From Solimonas aquatica (GTDB lineage: Bacteria; Pseudomonadota; Gammaproteobacteria; Nevskiales; Nevskiaceae), in contig NZ_FOFS01000003.1 in assembly GCF_900111015.1 (NCBI RefSeq), forward strand, positions 276,881 through 340,880: a stretch of 64,000 bases of DNA, in the 5' to 3' direction. Numbering within the stretch: position 1 is the stretch's first letter; every line of letters starts with the position of its first letter. The notes beneath the pieces were generated by a model. That model did no database searches. It was not told the DNA's origin and saw only the letters and a program-made list of their open reading frames with translations. Below, in pieces: positions 35,495 to 47,240 of the stretch. Position numbers and translations under genes: made by a program.

Positions 35495-36703
35495 ATGATC
35501 AATCTGGAAACACCGAAGAAGTTCCGCATGCTGGTCTCGCAGGCGCAGCAGGTCGCGCGCGAGATCTTCCGTCCCAACTCGCGCCACTACGACCGCGCCG
35601 AACATGCGTATCCCCAGCAGCTGGACATGCTGGGTGCGCTGCTCGACGGCATGAATGAGGGCGGTGGCGGTGAAGGGGCCGGTGCCGCCGGCGTGCGCCG
35701 TGAAGGCGCGCGCGAGACCGGCAACCGCAACAGCGGCAACCTCTCCACCGCGCTGGGCACCATGGAGCTGTGCTGGGGCGATGTCGGCTTCCTGCTGAGC
35801 ATGCCGCGCCAGGGCCTGGGCAATGCCGCGATTGCCTCGGTGGCCAGCGAGGAGCAGCTCAAGCGCTTCGCAGGACGCTGGGCGGCGATGGCCATCACCG
35901 AGCCGCATTGCGGCTCCGACTCCGCCGCCATCCGCACCACCGCGCGTCTCGATGGCGATCACTACGTGCTCAACGGCGAGAAGATTTATGTCACCGCCGG
36001 CGAGCGCGCCGAACTGGTGGTGGTCTGGGCGACGCTGGACCGCAACATCGGTCGCGCCGCGATCAAGTCCTTCGTGGTGGAGAAGGGTACGCCGGGTTTC
36101 GAGCTGGTGCGCCTGGAACACAAGCTGGGCATCCGCGCCTCGGACACCGCCGCCTTCGTGCTGAAGGACTGCCGTGTGCCGAAGGAAAACCTGCTCGGGG
36201 ATCCGACGATCAATGTCGAGAAGGGTTTTGCCGGCGTGATGCAGACCTTCGACAACACCCGGCCGCTGGTGGCGGCGATGGCCGTGGGTCTGGCACGCGC
36301 CAGCCTGGAGCGCAGCCGCGAGCTGCTGGCGGCGGCGGGCGTGCAGGTCGATTACACGCAGCCGGCGCTGACGCAGTCCGCCGCCGCTGCCGAGCTGCTG
36401 CGCCTGGAGGCCGATTACGAGGCGGCGTATCTGCTCACCCTGCAGGCGGCCTGGATGGCCGACAACCGCAAGCCCAATTCCCTGCAGGCCAGCCAGGCCA
36501 AGGCCAAGGCCGGACGCAGCGGCGTGCAGATCACGCTCAAGTGCGTGGAGCTGTGCGGCAGCCTCGGTTATGGCGAGGACGAGCTGCTGGAGAAATGGGC
36601 GCGCGATGCCAAGATTCTCGACATCTTCGAAGGCACGCAGCAGATCCAGCAGCTGATCATCGCGCGGCGCCTGCTCGGCAAATCCTCGGCCGAGCTAAAA
36701 TAG
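35495..36703 (+). CDS. Acyl-CoA dehydrogenase
   Basis: This 402-residue FAD enzyme has AITEPHCGSDSAAIRTTA, NGEKIYVTAGERAELVVVWA, and the complete C-terminus with RDAKILDIFEGTQQIQQLII carrying the catalytic Glu. The start follows GAGGGG. It is 5 bases upstream of the enoyl-CoA hydratase gene, so two consecutive beta-oxidation steps are encoded together. Confidence 0.9.
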   Translation: MINLETPKKFRMLVSQAQQVAREIFRPNSRHYDRAEHAYPQQLDMLGALLDGMNEGGGGEGAGAAGVRREGARETGNRNSGNLSTALGTMELCWGDVGFLLSMPRQGLGNAAIASVASEEQLKRFAGRWAAMAITEPHCGSDSAAIRTTARLDGDHYVLNGEKIYVTAGERAELVVVWATLDRNIGRAAIKSFVVEKGTPGFELVRLEHKLGIRASDTAAFVLKDCRVPKENLLGDPTINVEKGFAGVMQTFDNTRPLVAAMAVGLARASLERSRELLAAAGVQVDYTQPALTQSAAAAELLRLEADYEAAYLLTLQAAWMADNRKPNSLQASQAKAKAGRSGVQITLKCVELCGSLGYGEDELLEKWARDAKILDIFEGTQQIQQLIIARRLLGKSSAELK

Positions 36704-36708
36704 GGGGC

Positions 36709-37524
36709 ATGGATACGCAATTTCTGAATCGCATGGCGGTGCGCGTCGAAGACGGCATCGCCTATGTGCGCCTCACCCGCGGCGATCGTCACAACGCCGT
36801 GGACATGCCGATGATGCAGGCCGGCCGCCAGGTGGTGCGCTGGCTCAAGAACCAGCGCCAGGTGCGCTGCGTGATTCTCAGCGGCGAAGGGCCTTCGTTC
36901 TGCGCCGGCATCGACATCAAGTCAGTGCTGGGCAATCGCAAGGGCGCGCTCGGCCTGCTGCTGCGCCTGTTCTCGCCGATGCGCAATGATTTCCAGCGCT
37001 GGTCGGTGCTCTGGCGCGAGCTGCCGATGCCGGTGATTGCGGTGATCCATGGCAACTGCTTCGGTGCCGGCATCCAGCTGGCGCTGGGCGCGGATCTGCG
37101 CATCGCCACGCCGGACGCGCGTATCTCGGTGCTGGAAGCCAAGTGGGGCCTGATTCCCGACATGGGCGGCGCGGCGCTGCTGCGCGAGCTGATGCCCCTG
37201 GATGTGGCCAAGGAGCTGTGCTGGAGCGGGCGCATGCTCGACGGCGCGCAGGCGCAGGCCCTGAATCTGGTCACGCATGTGGCCGCCGATCCGCTGGGCA
37301 AGGCCCGGGAACTGGCCGCCGAATTCGCGACGCGCTCGCCCGATGCGGTGGCGGCCGGCAAGTTCCTGCTGCAATCGGCCTGGGACGACGACGAATCGCA
37401 CGCCCTGGCCGAAGAGCGCCGCTATCAGCGCCGCATCATCGGCCGGCGCAATCAGCGCATCGCCAGCGCCCGCAACATGGGCAAGCCCGACGCGGCTTAC
37501 GCGCCGCGCAGCATCCAGCGCTGA
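36709..37524 (+). CDS. Enoyl-CoA hydratase/isomerase family protein
   Basis: This 271-residue crotonase-fold protein hydrates or isomerises enoyl-CoA. Oxyanion-hole segments GEGPSFCAGIDIKS and GNCFGAGIQLALGADLRIAT are present, and the acidic catalytic residue lies in SVLEAKWGLIPDMGG. It closes an acyl-CoA operon. A TAAAAT hexamer 7 bases before the ATG could be a secondary promoter. Confidence 0.9.
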   Translation: MDTQFLNRMAVRVEDGIAYVRLTRGDRHNAVDMPMMQAGRQVVRWLKNQRQVRCVILSGEGPSFCAGIDIKSVLGNRKGALGLLLRLFSPMRNDFQRWSVLWRELPMPVIAVIHGNCFGAGIQLALGADLRIATPDARISVLEAKWGLIPDMGGAALLRELMPLDVAKELCWSGRMLDGAQAQALNLVTHVAADPLGKARELAAEFATRSPDAVAAGKFLLQSAWDDDESHALAEERRYQRRIIGRRNQRIASARNMGKPDAAYAPRSIQR

Positions 37525-37597
37525 AGCTCCGGCAAAAAAGTATCACGCCAGGGCGCAAAGAACGCAAAGGCGCGCAAAAAATGACAAAGCCCCTGGT

Positions 37598-37684
37598 TTG
37601 TCATGCCCACGCAAGCGGGAGTCCAGAGCGCGGCCGACAAGCGCGGGGGTAATCACTGGATGCCGGCCTGCGCGGGCATGACAG
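37598..37684. repeat. REP-like inverted repeat pair
   Basis: TGTCATGCCCACGC near 37599 and GCGCGGGCATGACA ending near 37683 are near reverse complements, as are GTCCAG and CTGGAT inside. This is the common pattern of paired GTCATGCCCGC-type REP sequences. It lies between the convergent hydratase and SDR genes and differs in sequence from the pair at 19054. Confidence 0.7.
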
Positions 37685-37704
37685 GCGCCTCGCGAGGCCT
37701 TGCC

Positions 37705-38640
37705 TCAATCCAGGAATGACACGCCGGTGGCGCGTACCGAGGCCTGCCAGAGACGCTGCGCGAGTTCAGCATCCAGCGCGCTGCGATGGCGCCTGGCCGG
37801 ACACGGCGTGTGGCCGCGAAATTCCATGAAGCCGTTCGGGCCGTAGTAGTCGTTGTTGCGCACGCCGGGCATGGTCGCGGCATAGAGCGTGGGCAGCGCG
37901 CCCATCGCGGCGGTGTTGATCAGGAACTTCGCCACCACCGGCGCCACCGCGCGTTCGATGGCCGCGCGCAGACGGCCTTCGGATTTCTTGATGTTGGTGG
38001 CGGCACCGCCCGGATGCGCGGCGGCGCAGATCAGCGAGCTGTTCTTCGCCTGCAGGCGCCGCGACAGCGCCAGCACGAACAGCAGATTGGCGAGCTTGCT
38101 CTTGCAGTAGCCGCCGAAGGGCGTGTACGGCGTGTGCCGGTAATTCAGATCATCCGGGTCCAGGCCGCCGGCACGCCAGTGGCCGAGGCTGCCGACGGTG
38201 ATGATGCGTGCGCCGGGCGTGGCCAGCAGCGCGTCGATCAACAGGCCGGTGAGTGCGAAATGCCCCAGGTGATTGGTGCCCATCTGGCTTTCGAAGCCAT
38301 CGACGGTATGGGTGAGCGGCACGCCGAGAATGCCGGCGTTGTTGATCAGCAGATCCAGGCGCGTGTGCTGCGCGTGAAAGGCCGCGGCGAACTCGCGCAC
38401 CGAGGCGAGGCTGGCGAGGTCCAGGCGCATCAGCTGCGCGTCGGCCCGCGGCACGCGTGCGCGCAGTTCGCCGAGCGCGGCGGCGGCCTTGTCCGGACTG
38501 CGGCAGGCCATGATCACCTTGGCACCGGCCTGCGCCAGGGCGATGGCGGTTTCCAGACCCAGACCGCTGTTGGCACCGGTGACCACCGCTATGCGCCCGC
38601 CCTGCGAGGGCATCTGCGCCGTCGTCCATTGCTCCGCCAT
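37705..38640 (-). CDS. Short-chain dehydrogenase/reductase (retinol dehydrogenase-like)
   Basis: This 311-residue NAD(P)-dependent oxidoreductase has the cofactor loop VVTGANSGLGLETA, the structural NNAG in DLLINNAGILG, and the active-site YCKSK. The asymmetric AHPGGAATNI and overall length match the retinol-dehydrogenase/WW-oxidoreductase type. Oxidation or reduction of a hydrophobic alcohol or ketone fits the lipid neighbourhood. Confidence 0.88.
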   Translation of the reverse strand: MAEQWTTAQMPSQGGRIAVVTGANSGLGLETAIALAQAGAKVIMACRSPDKAAAALGELRARVPRADAQLMRLDLASLASVREFAAAFHAQHTRLDLLINNAGILGVPLTHTVDGFESQMGTNHLGHFALTGLLIDALLATPGARIITVGSLGHWRAGGLDPDDLNYRHTPYTPFGGYCKSKLANLLFVLALSRRLQAKNSSLICAAAHPGGAATNIKKSEGRLRAAIERAVAPVVAKFLINTAAMGALPTLYAATMPGVRNNDYYGPNGFMEFRGHTPCPARRHRSALDAELAQRLWQASVRATGVSFLD

Positions 38641-38751
38641 GCATCGCTCCCGATCTGTTGCCGCGTTTTTGAGGATGCAGCTTAGCGGCGAGGCGCCGTT
38701 TGAGGCAGCGCCTTTCTGGCAGGCGCACTTGCTCGCGCCGGCAGCGTTTTA

Positions 38752-39017
38752 GAACCTATCCGTGAATTGCGCACGTCTGCGTTGCTGCCGAAAATCGCGC
38801 CGGGCAAGGCGCGAAACGCAGGCCTTGGTGGTTCCAAGGCCAAGTTTCGCAACGCCGCACGGCGCGATTTTCGGCGCAACCCTTTCGGGACGGGGCCGTT
38901 TTGCCGCAGGGCGGCGTTGGCAGCCGCTTGCTTGGAATCACCAAGCGGCGCGTCTGCCGCCTTGCCCTGCGGCAAAACGACCTCCGTCGCAGACGTGCGC
39001 AATTCACGGATAGGTTC
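38752..39017. repeat. Nested-palindrome repeat element, copy 2
   Basis: This 266-bp element has perfect 30-bp inverted ends beginning GAACCTATCCGTGAATTGCG. It is flanked on both sides by TTA (38749-38751 and 39018-39020), a likely 3-bp target duplication. The right-hand TTA is the stop codon of the tonB-like gene on the minus strand. The two internal modules match those of copy 1 in inverted orientation, but the ends are unrelated in sequence. No transposase is encoded. Confidence 0.82.
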
Positions 39018-39707
39018 TTAATCCTGGTAGTGCCGGAAATTCACCGGCTGATCGAGATCGAACTCGGCGATCTGCGGCAGATAGTCCGCCGGAAACGGCG
39101 GAAAGCGCGCGATGCGCTGCATCACCGCGCAGGCCTCGGCGTCCAGCGCGGCGACGCCGGAGCTTTGCAGCAGGCGCACCGACAGCACCCGGCCGTCGCG
39201 ATGCAGATGCACACGCACCAGCACATCACCCTGCTGGCCGTACTGGCGCGCGCTCCAGGGATAGCGCTGGCTGCGCGAGACCAGGCGCGCGATGCGGATC
39301 AGGTATTCCAGCGGCGGCGGCGTGTCGGGCAGCGCATCCGGCGTGCTCGCGGCGAGGGCAGTGGCGCCGCCCGCCGCGGCGGTGGCGGGTGCCGGCAGCG
39401 CGGCCGCCGGGGCTGCGGACGCAGCGGCAGGCGTGCTGCTGCGCGGCGGGCTGGGTTTCGGGCGGGGCTTGGGCGGCGCGGCAGGTGCGCGCGCGGTGGC
39501 TGCGGGCGCCCCGGGCGGCGCGCTGGCGCCCAGCAGCCGCACGCTGAGCGGCGCGGGCGCGGCGAGATGCCGCTCGGGCGTGCGGCGCTCGTCCAGCAGC
39601 AGGGCCAGCAGGAGCAGATGCAGCAGCAGCGAAGCGGCGAGCAGCGCGGCACGACCGGGCAGACCGGTCGCGGGTCGAAAGATCGGGGTGGTCGCTGCTG
39701 CGCGCAT
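39018..39707 (-). CDS. TonB family energy transducer
   Basis: This 229-residue protein has one N-terminal transmembrane helix (about residues 19-40, LLAASLLLHLLLLALLLDE), a Pro/Ala-rich periplasmic stretch, and a C-terminal TonB domain (about 135-225) with GDVLVRVHLHRDGRVLSVRLL. It would transmit proton-motive force to outer-membrane transporters. It follows sufS by about 100 bases on the same strand. Its stop codon is formed at the junction with a repeat element. Confidence 0.82.
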   Translation of the reverse strand: MRAAATTPIFRPATGLPGRAALLAASLLLHLLLLALLLDERRTPERHLAAPAPLSVRLLGASAPPGAPAATARAPAAPPKPRPKPSPPRSSTPAAASAAPAAALPAPATAAAGGATALAASTPDALPDTPPPLEYLIRIARLVSRSQRYPWSARQYGQQGDVLVRVHLHRDGRVLSVRLLQSSGVAALDAEACAVMQRIARFPPFPADYLPQIAEFDLDQPVNFRHYQD

Positions 39708-39806
39708 GCACTCAAGCGCGCAGCAAGACGCGCGCCGCCGCGCGCTGCTGCGGCCGCTTGACGCGATGCCCGATCATCGCGGTGATCGGCCTCGCGGCAA
39801 GCGGCG

Positions 39807-41011
<1,205 letters not shown>

Positions 41012-41015
<4 letters not shown>

Positions 41016-42228
41016 GTCAGGTCCTCGAAGTCCAGCTCCGCGCCAAGCTGGCGCGTGAGCGTCTGCGCCAGACGCAGGCGCAGCGCGGCGATCGGCAGCT
41101 GCGCGAGCACCGCGTCGGCGAAGCTGTAGGTGAGCAGGGCGCGCGCCTGCGCCTCGGGCACGCCGCGCGAACGCAGATAGAACACCGCGCGTTCATCGAG
41201 CTGGCCGCAGCTGTTGCCGTGCGCGCATTTCACGTCGTCGGCGTAGATCTCCAGCTCCGGCTTGGCGTTGATTTCGGCGCCGCGTTCCAGGATCAGGTTC
41301 GCCAGGCGCTGCTCGGAATCGGTCTTGAACGCACCCGGCCGCACCAGCACGCGGTCATTGAGAATGCTCTTGCTGCGACCGCTGCCCAGGCCGCGCAGCA
41401 GCTGGCGGCTGCTGGTATGCGGCGCGGCATGCTCCACCTCGTACTGATTGTCCAGATGCACGCGCTGCTGCGCGGCGAACAGACCGTGGACTTCCAGCTG
41501 CGCGCCGGCCTCGGCCAGCTGCAGCTGCCAGTCCTTGCGGATCAGCTGCCCGCCGAAATCGAGATTGATCAGGCGCAGCTGCGCATCGCGGCCGATGCGT
41601 GCGCGCGTCTGCAGCAGCTGCGCGGCCTGCTCGCCTTCCTGCTGCAGGCAGATCAGCGTGAGCTGCGCCTGCTCGGCGAGATCGAGATCCAGCTGATGGC
41701 TGCTGAAGCTGGCGGCACCGGGCAGACCGGCGCTGTGCAGCAGCACCGTGGCGCGGCTGCCGCGTGCCAGCGCGATGCGATGCGCCAGATGATGCATTTC
41801 GCCCGGCGCCTGCGCCTGCGTCAGCAACAGCGCGTGCAGCGGCTGGGCGCGCTGCTCGCCCGCTGCCAGCTGCAGCTGCAGGCCGGGCAGGGCGAAGGCA
41901 CGGTTGAGCTGCACCAGCGCATCCCCGGCGCCGGATGGCATCTCGCCGCCGGCTGCGGCCTGCTGCGCGCGGCCGTTCAGCCAGACCCGGCTCTCGCAGC
42001 CCGGCAGCAGCAGCTCGTCCAGCGCCGGCGCACCGAGCGTGGCGGGCAGCTGCACGTTTTGCGGGGCGAGCTTGTTGAGGTCTGTGTAATGCCAGCGCTC
42101 GGCGCTGTCATCGGGAAAGCCGGCGGCGGCAAAGCTGGCAAACGCCTGCTCACGCAGCGCACGCTCGGCCGCAGGCAGGCCCTGCGCGAACTGCGCGAAG
42201 GCCGCTTGATAGGAAGTCGGTGCGCGCA

Positions 42229-42229
<1 letters not shown>
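41012..42229 (-). CDS. sufD: Fe-S cluster assembly protein SufD
   Basis: This 405-residue scaffold subunit pairs with SufB. The C-terminal beta-helix region has VKCAHGNSCGQLDERAVFYLRSRG, with the conserved His used at the SufBD interface. The N-terminal part is variable, as usual. It shares its terminal bases with sufC and sufS on either side. Confidence 0.93.
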
Positions 42230-42981
<752 letters not shown>

Positions 42982-42991
42982 GGTTGCGGAC

Positions 42992-43186
42992 TCAATCGGG
43001 ATACTTGTCGGCGAGCAGGGTGCCGCCCACCGCCCAGTTTTCTTTCTTCACGTCGTCGATGACGACAAAAATGCTGGCTTCGCTGCAGGCGCAGATGCGC
43101 GCGGTCTCGCGGGTGAGCACCTGCGCCAGCTCGCGTTTCTGTTCGCGCGAGCGGCCTTCGAGGATTTCGACTTTGATGATGGGCAT
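42992..43186 (-). CDS. 4-oxalocrotonate tautomerase family protein
   Basis: This 64-residue protein begins MPIIKVEILEGRSREQKREL, so Pro becomes residue 1 after Met removal, the catalytic base of 4-OT enzymes. The Arg in EGRS and the WAVGG segment near the C-terminus match the family. Its location between sufB and sufC is unusual, because these genes are normally adjacent. A role in Fe-S assembly has not been described for this family; it may be a passenger. The substrate is unknown. Confidence 0.85.
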   Translation of the reverse strand: MPIIKVEILEGRSREQKRELAQVLTRETARICACSEASIFVVIDDVKKENWAVGGTLLADKYPD

Positions 43187-43250
43187 GCGTCAGTCCAGGG
43201 TGAAAGGGTGGCCATCCCCGGCGCGACAGCAGCGCGGGAAGCTGGCCCCG

Positions 43251-43308
43251 GCCCGGCCAGCCCTGGCCGGGCGTTCGCACCTTGGAAAGCCACATTCGGC
43301 GGCTTTCC
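43251..43308 (-). other. Hairpin-rich spacer between sufB and the tautomerase gene
   Basis: The 143-base gap contains GCCCGGCCA pairing with TGGCCGGGC (43251-43272) and GGAAAGCC pairing with GGCTTTCC (43284-43308). No T-run follows either. They may act as mRNA stability or attenuation elements that set SufB above the downstream subunits. Confidence 0.4.
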
Positions 43309-43329
43309 ATTTCCTGCGGAAACCGGTGC

Positions 43330-44790
<1,461 letters not shown>

Positions 44791-44826
44791 GGGGTTGCTA
44801 TCCAGTGGGCTGTCGGCTCGGGCTTT

Positions 44827-45282
44827 TCAGAGCCGGATCAGCGGGAACTCCCTGATGCCGGGATTGCGCGCCGGCTCGCTGTGACGCGCGGCCATCTGCG
44901 CCAGGCTCACCGCCTCCAGCGCGCCGCGGATGGCACTGTTGATCAGCCGCCAGTTGCTGCGCGTGGCGCAGTCGGTCTCGATGCTGCATTCGCCGCCGTG
45001 GCTGGAGCAGGCGGTGACCGCAATGGGGCCTTCCAGCGCGCCGATGATGTCGGCGACGCTGATCCGCGCCGCCTCGCGCGCCAGACGGTAGCCGCCGTGC
45101 GCGCCGCGCACCGATTCCAGCAGGCCGCCGCGCGCCAGCAGCTTGAGCAGCTTGGCGACGGTGGGCACGGGGATGCGGGTGCGCTCGGACAGCTGCTGGC
45201 CGGTCAGCGTCTGCGTCGGTTCGCGCGCCACGGCGGTCATCAGCAGCGTGGCGTAGTCAGCGAGTTTGCTCAGCTTCAGCAC
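44827..45282 (-). CDS. SUF operon Rrf2-type regulator
   Basis: This 151-residue regulator has the winged helix LKLSKLADYATLLMTAVA and GQQLSERTRIPVPTVAKLL. CSSHGGEC and SIETDC provide three Cys, the cluster ligands of IscR-like proteins. It matches the SUF-associated Rrf2 family. The start is the GTG at 45282, where the family N-terminus begins; upstream sequence in frame is not protein-like. It probably represses the suf operon when holding a cluster. Confidence 0.88.
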   Translation of the reverse strand: MLKLSKLADYATLLMTAVAREPTQTLTGQQLSERTRIPVPTVAKLLKLLARGGLLESVRGAHGGYRLAREAARISVADIIGALEGPIAVTACSSHGGECSIETDCATRSNWRLINSAIRGALEAVSLAQMAARHSEPARNPGIREFPLIRL

Positions 45283-45300
45283 GAATAAGGACCGATTCAG

Positions 45301-45323
45301 TACGGATTGAAAGTTTACGGATT
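45301..45323. promoter_or_regulatory. Direct repeats upstream of the suf regulator
   Basis: TACGGATT occurs at 45301-45308 and again at 45316-45323, 15 bases apart in the short gap between the regulator and the divergent thioesterase gene. Helical phasing of about one and a half turns could suit a dimeric regulator. Binding by the Rrf2 protein is an inference. Confidence 0.3.
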
Positions 45324-45371
45324 CGCGACCGGCACTGCAATGCGCGCGCCGGCATGCGCTAGGCTTGCGCG

Positions 45372-45830
45372 ATGAACCCACAAGACCTGCCCTGGGACGT
45401 CCAGGCGCCTTTCATCGAAACCGTCACCGTCGGTCCTGAGCATCTGGACGCCTTCGGCCACACCAACAACGTCATGTACCTGGGCTGGCTGGAGAAGGTG
45501 GCCTGGGCGCATTCCTGCGCCCTTGGCCTGGACTTCGCCGCCTTTCAGCGCCTGGGCAGCGGCTGCGTGGCGCGCCGCCACGAAATCGATTACCTCGCCG
45601 CGACCTTCGTCGGCGACCAGCTGGCGCTGGCCACCTGGGTGCACGAAAACGACTTCCGTCTCAACATGTGGCGCCGCTACCAGATCATCCGCGTGGCGGA
45701 CCGCAAGATCGTGCTGCGCGGCCAGACGCAGTGGGTGTGCGTGGACATGAAAAGCGGCAGACCCAAGCGCATGCCGCCGGAGTTCCAGATCTACAAGCCC
45801 TGGCCGCGCGCCGAGGCGGTCGGCGCATGA
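45372..45830 (+). CDS. 4-hydroxybenzoyl-CoA thioesterase-fold protein (hotdog)
   Basis: This 152-residue protein has the hotdog motif DAFGHTNNVMYLGWLEKVAW, with the catalytic Asp-type start and a central helix, and ARRHEIDYLAATFVGDQLAL. It resembles YbgC/FadM-type acyl-CoA thioesterases. Its ATG lies 6 bases after a TAGGCT hexamer with no ribosome-binding site, suggesting a leaderless mRNA. A SelW-like gene overlaps its stop. Confidence 0.87.
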   Translation: MNPQDLPWDVQAPFIETVTVGPEHLDAFGHTNNVMYLGWLEKVAWAHSCALGLDFAAFQRLGSGCVARRHEIDYLAATFVGDQLALATWVHENDFRLNMWRRYQIIRVADRKIVLRGQTQWVCVDMKSGRPKRMPPEFQIYKPWPRAEAVGA

Positions 45831-46108
45831 GCGCGCCCCGGGTGGTGATTGAGTACTGCCCGCGCTGCCGCTGGCTGCTGCGTGCCGGCTGGCTGGCGCA
45901 GGAGCTGCTCACCACCTTCGAGGCGGAACTGGGCGAGGTGGCGCTGCGGCCGGCGGACAGCGGCGTGTTCCGCGTGCTGCTGAATGATGAGCTGCTCGCC
46001 GACCGCAAGCGCGACGGCGGCTTTCCCGATCTGCCGCTGCTCAAGCAGGCGATCCGCGACCGCATCGCGCCGGGACGCGATCTGGGCCATAGCGAGCGCA
46101 AGCCCTGA
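45827..46108 (+). CDS. SelW/Rdx-family thioredoxin-like protein (Cys form)
   Basis: This 93-residue protein has EYCPRCRWLLRAGWLAQEL, the CxxC redox motif at the N-terminus of the SelW/SelT/SelH (Rdx) fold, and DGGFPDLPLLKQAIRDRI near the end. Both positions are Cys codons, not the selenocysteine UGA. It starts in an ATGA overlap with the thioesterase gene. Confidence 0.88.
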   Translation: MSAPRVVIEYCPRCRWLLRAGWLAQELLTTFEAELGEVALRPADSGVFRVLLNDELLADRKRDGGFPDLPLLKQAIRDRIAPGRDLGHSERKP

Positions 46109-46120
46109 GCGCTGCGGGCT

Positions 46121-47125
46121 TCAGGCCACGCGTCTGATCGCCACGCCGGTCTGCATGCGCAGCCGCCGCGCCAGGGCGGGCGTGGCGGCGACATGGCCTT
46201 GATCGTCGATGCTCAGCACCTGCTCGATGCCGAAGCGCTGCGCCAGCGCCGGCCAGTGGGCGCGGCCGGCGACGAACAGCGCGGCGCCGGCGGCGTCGGC
46301 CAGCGTCGCGTCGCGATGCACCACCGTCAGCGCCCGCAGACCTTGCGCGGGACGGCCGCTGCGCGGGTCCAGCAGATGCGAATAGCGGTATCCGCCGTGC
46401 ATGAAATAGCGCTGGTCCGTGCCGTGCGTGATCACCGACTCGTCGCAGGCATCGAAGCTGCCCAGCACCGAGCCTTCGCCCGCATCCTCGCCATCGCCGT
46501 CGGCGCGCACATCGCGGATGCCGACGCGCCAGGCGCGATCACCGCGCGTGCCGCGCACCGCGAGATTGCCGCCGGCATCCACGCTGGCATCGGCAAAACC
46601 GAGAATGGCCAGACGCTCCAGCGCGGCGTCCACGATATAGCCCTTGCCGATGCCGCCGAGATCCCAGACCACGCCGGGCGCCGGTCCGTAATGCCGGCCG
46701 CCGTCATAGGTCGGGGCCTCGCGCAGTGCCGTCAGCAGCTCGGCGATTTCATCATCCGCCGGCGGCGCGCTGACGACGCGCGAGGCTTCATCAAAGCCCC
46801 AGAGCCGCACCAGCGCGCCGATGCGCGCGTCGTAGAGACCGCCGCTGGCGGCCCGGATTTCGCAGGCGCGCTGCAGCAGCGGACGCAGCGATGAAGGCAC
46901 CTCGCCACGCAGACCGGCAGCGAGACTTTGATTGAGCCGCGCCAGCGCGCCGCTGCCCCAGGCCCAGCCGTCGCGGCCGAAGTTGAGCAGCATGCGTTCG
47001 ACATTGCCGATCGCCGCTTCGGCCTGGGCGCGGCGACCGCGATCGAAAACCACCGTCACGGTCACCAGCGTGCCCATCGCCATGAAGCGGCGCTGCAGCG
47101 GAGAGGGTCTTCTTAACCAGCCCAT
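46121..47125 (-). CDS. apbE: FAD:protein FMN transferase (ApbE family)
   Basis: This 334-residue enzyme attaches FMN covalently to a Thr or Ser of target proteins. It has DARIGALVRLWGF, VWDLGGIGKGYIVDAALERL, DAGGNLAVRG, HLLDPRSGRPAQGL and TLADAAGAALFV, the full ApbE pattern. Unlike most family members it has no clear signal peptide, and an in-frame stop lies 12 bases upstream, so the N-terminus cannot extend further. The likely target is the FMN-binding protein (SGATLS) three genes upstream in the same operon. Confidence 0.9.
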   Translation of the reverse strand: MGWLRRPSPLQRRFMAMGTLVTVTVVFDRGRRAQAEAAIGNVERMLLNFGRDGWAWGSGALARLNQSLAAGLRGEVPSSLRPLLQRACEIRAASGGLYDARIGALVRLWGFDEASRVVSAPPADDEIAELLTALREAPTYDGGRHYGPAPGVVWDLGGIGKGYIVDAALERLAILGFADASVDAGGNLAVRGTRGDRAWRVGIRDVRADGDGEDAGEGSVLGSFDACDESVITHGTDQRYFMHGGYRYSHLLDPRSGRPAQGLRALTVVHRDATLADAAGAALFVAGRAHWPALAQRFGIEQVLSIDDQGHVAATPALARRLRMQTGVAIRRVA

Positions 47126-47240
47126 GGAGGCACATCATTGCGCGGAAGCAGTCAGGCGCCCATCGCCGCAGCGCCAGAAAAAACCGCTGACGTCACCGCA
47201 TGCCGACCGTCGGCGACGCCAAGGGTGCGGATCGTCGCGA

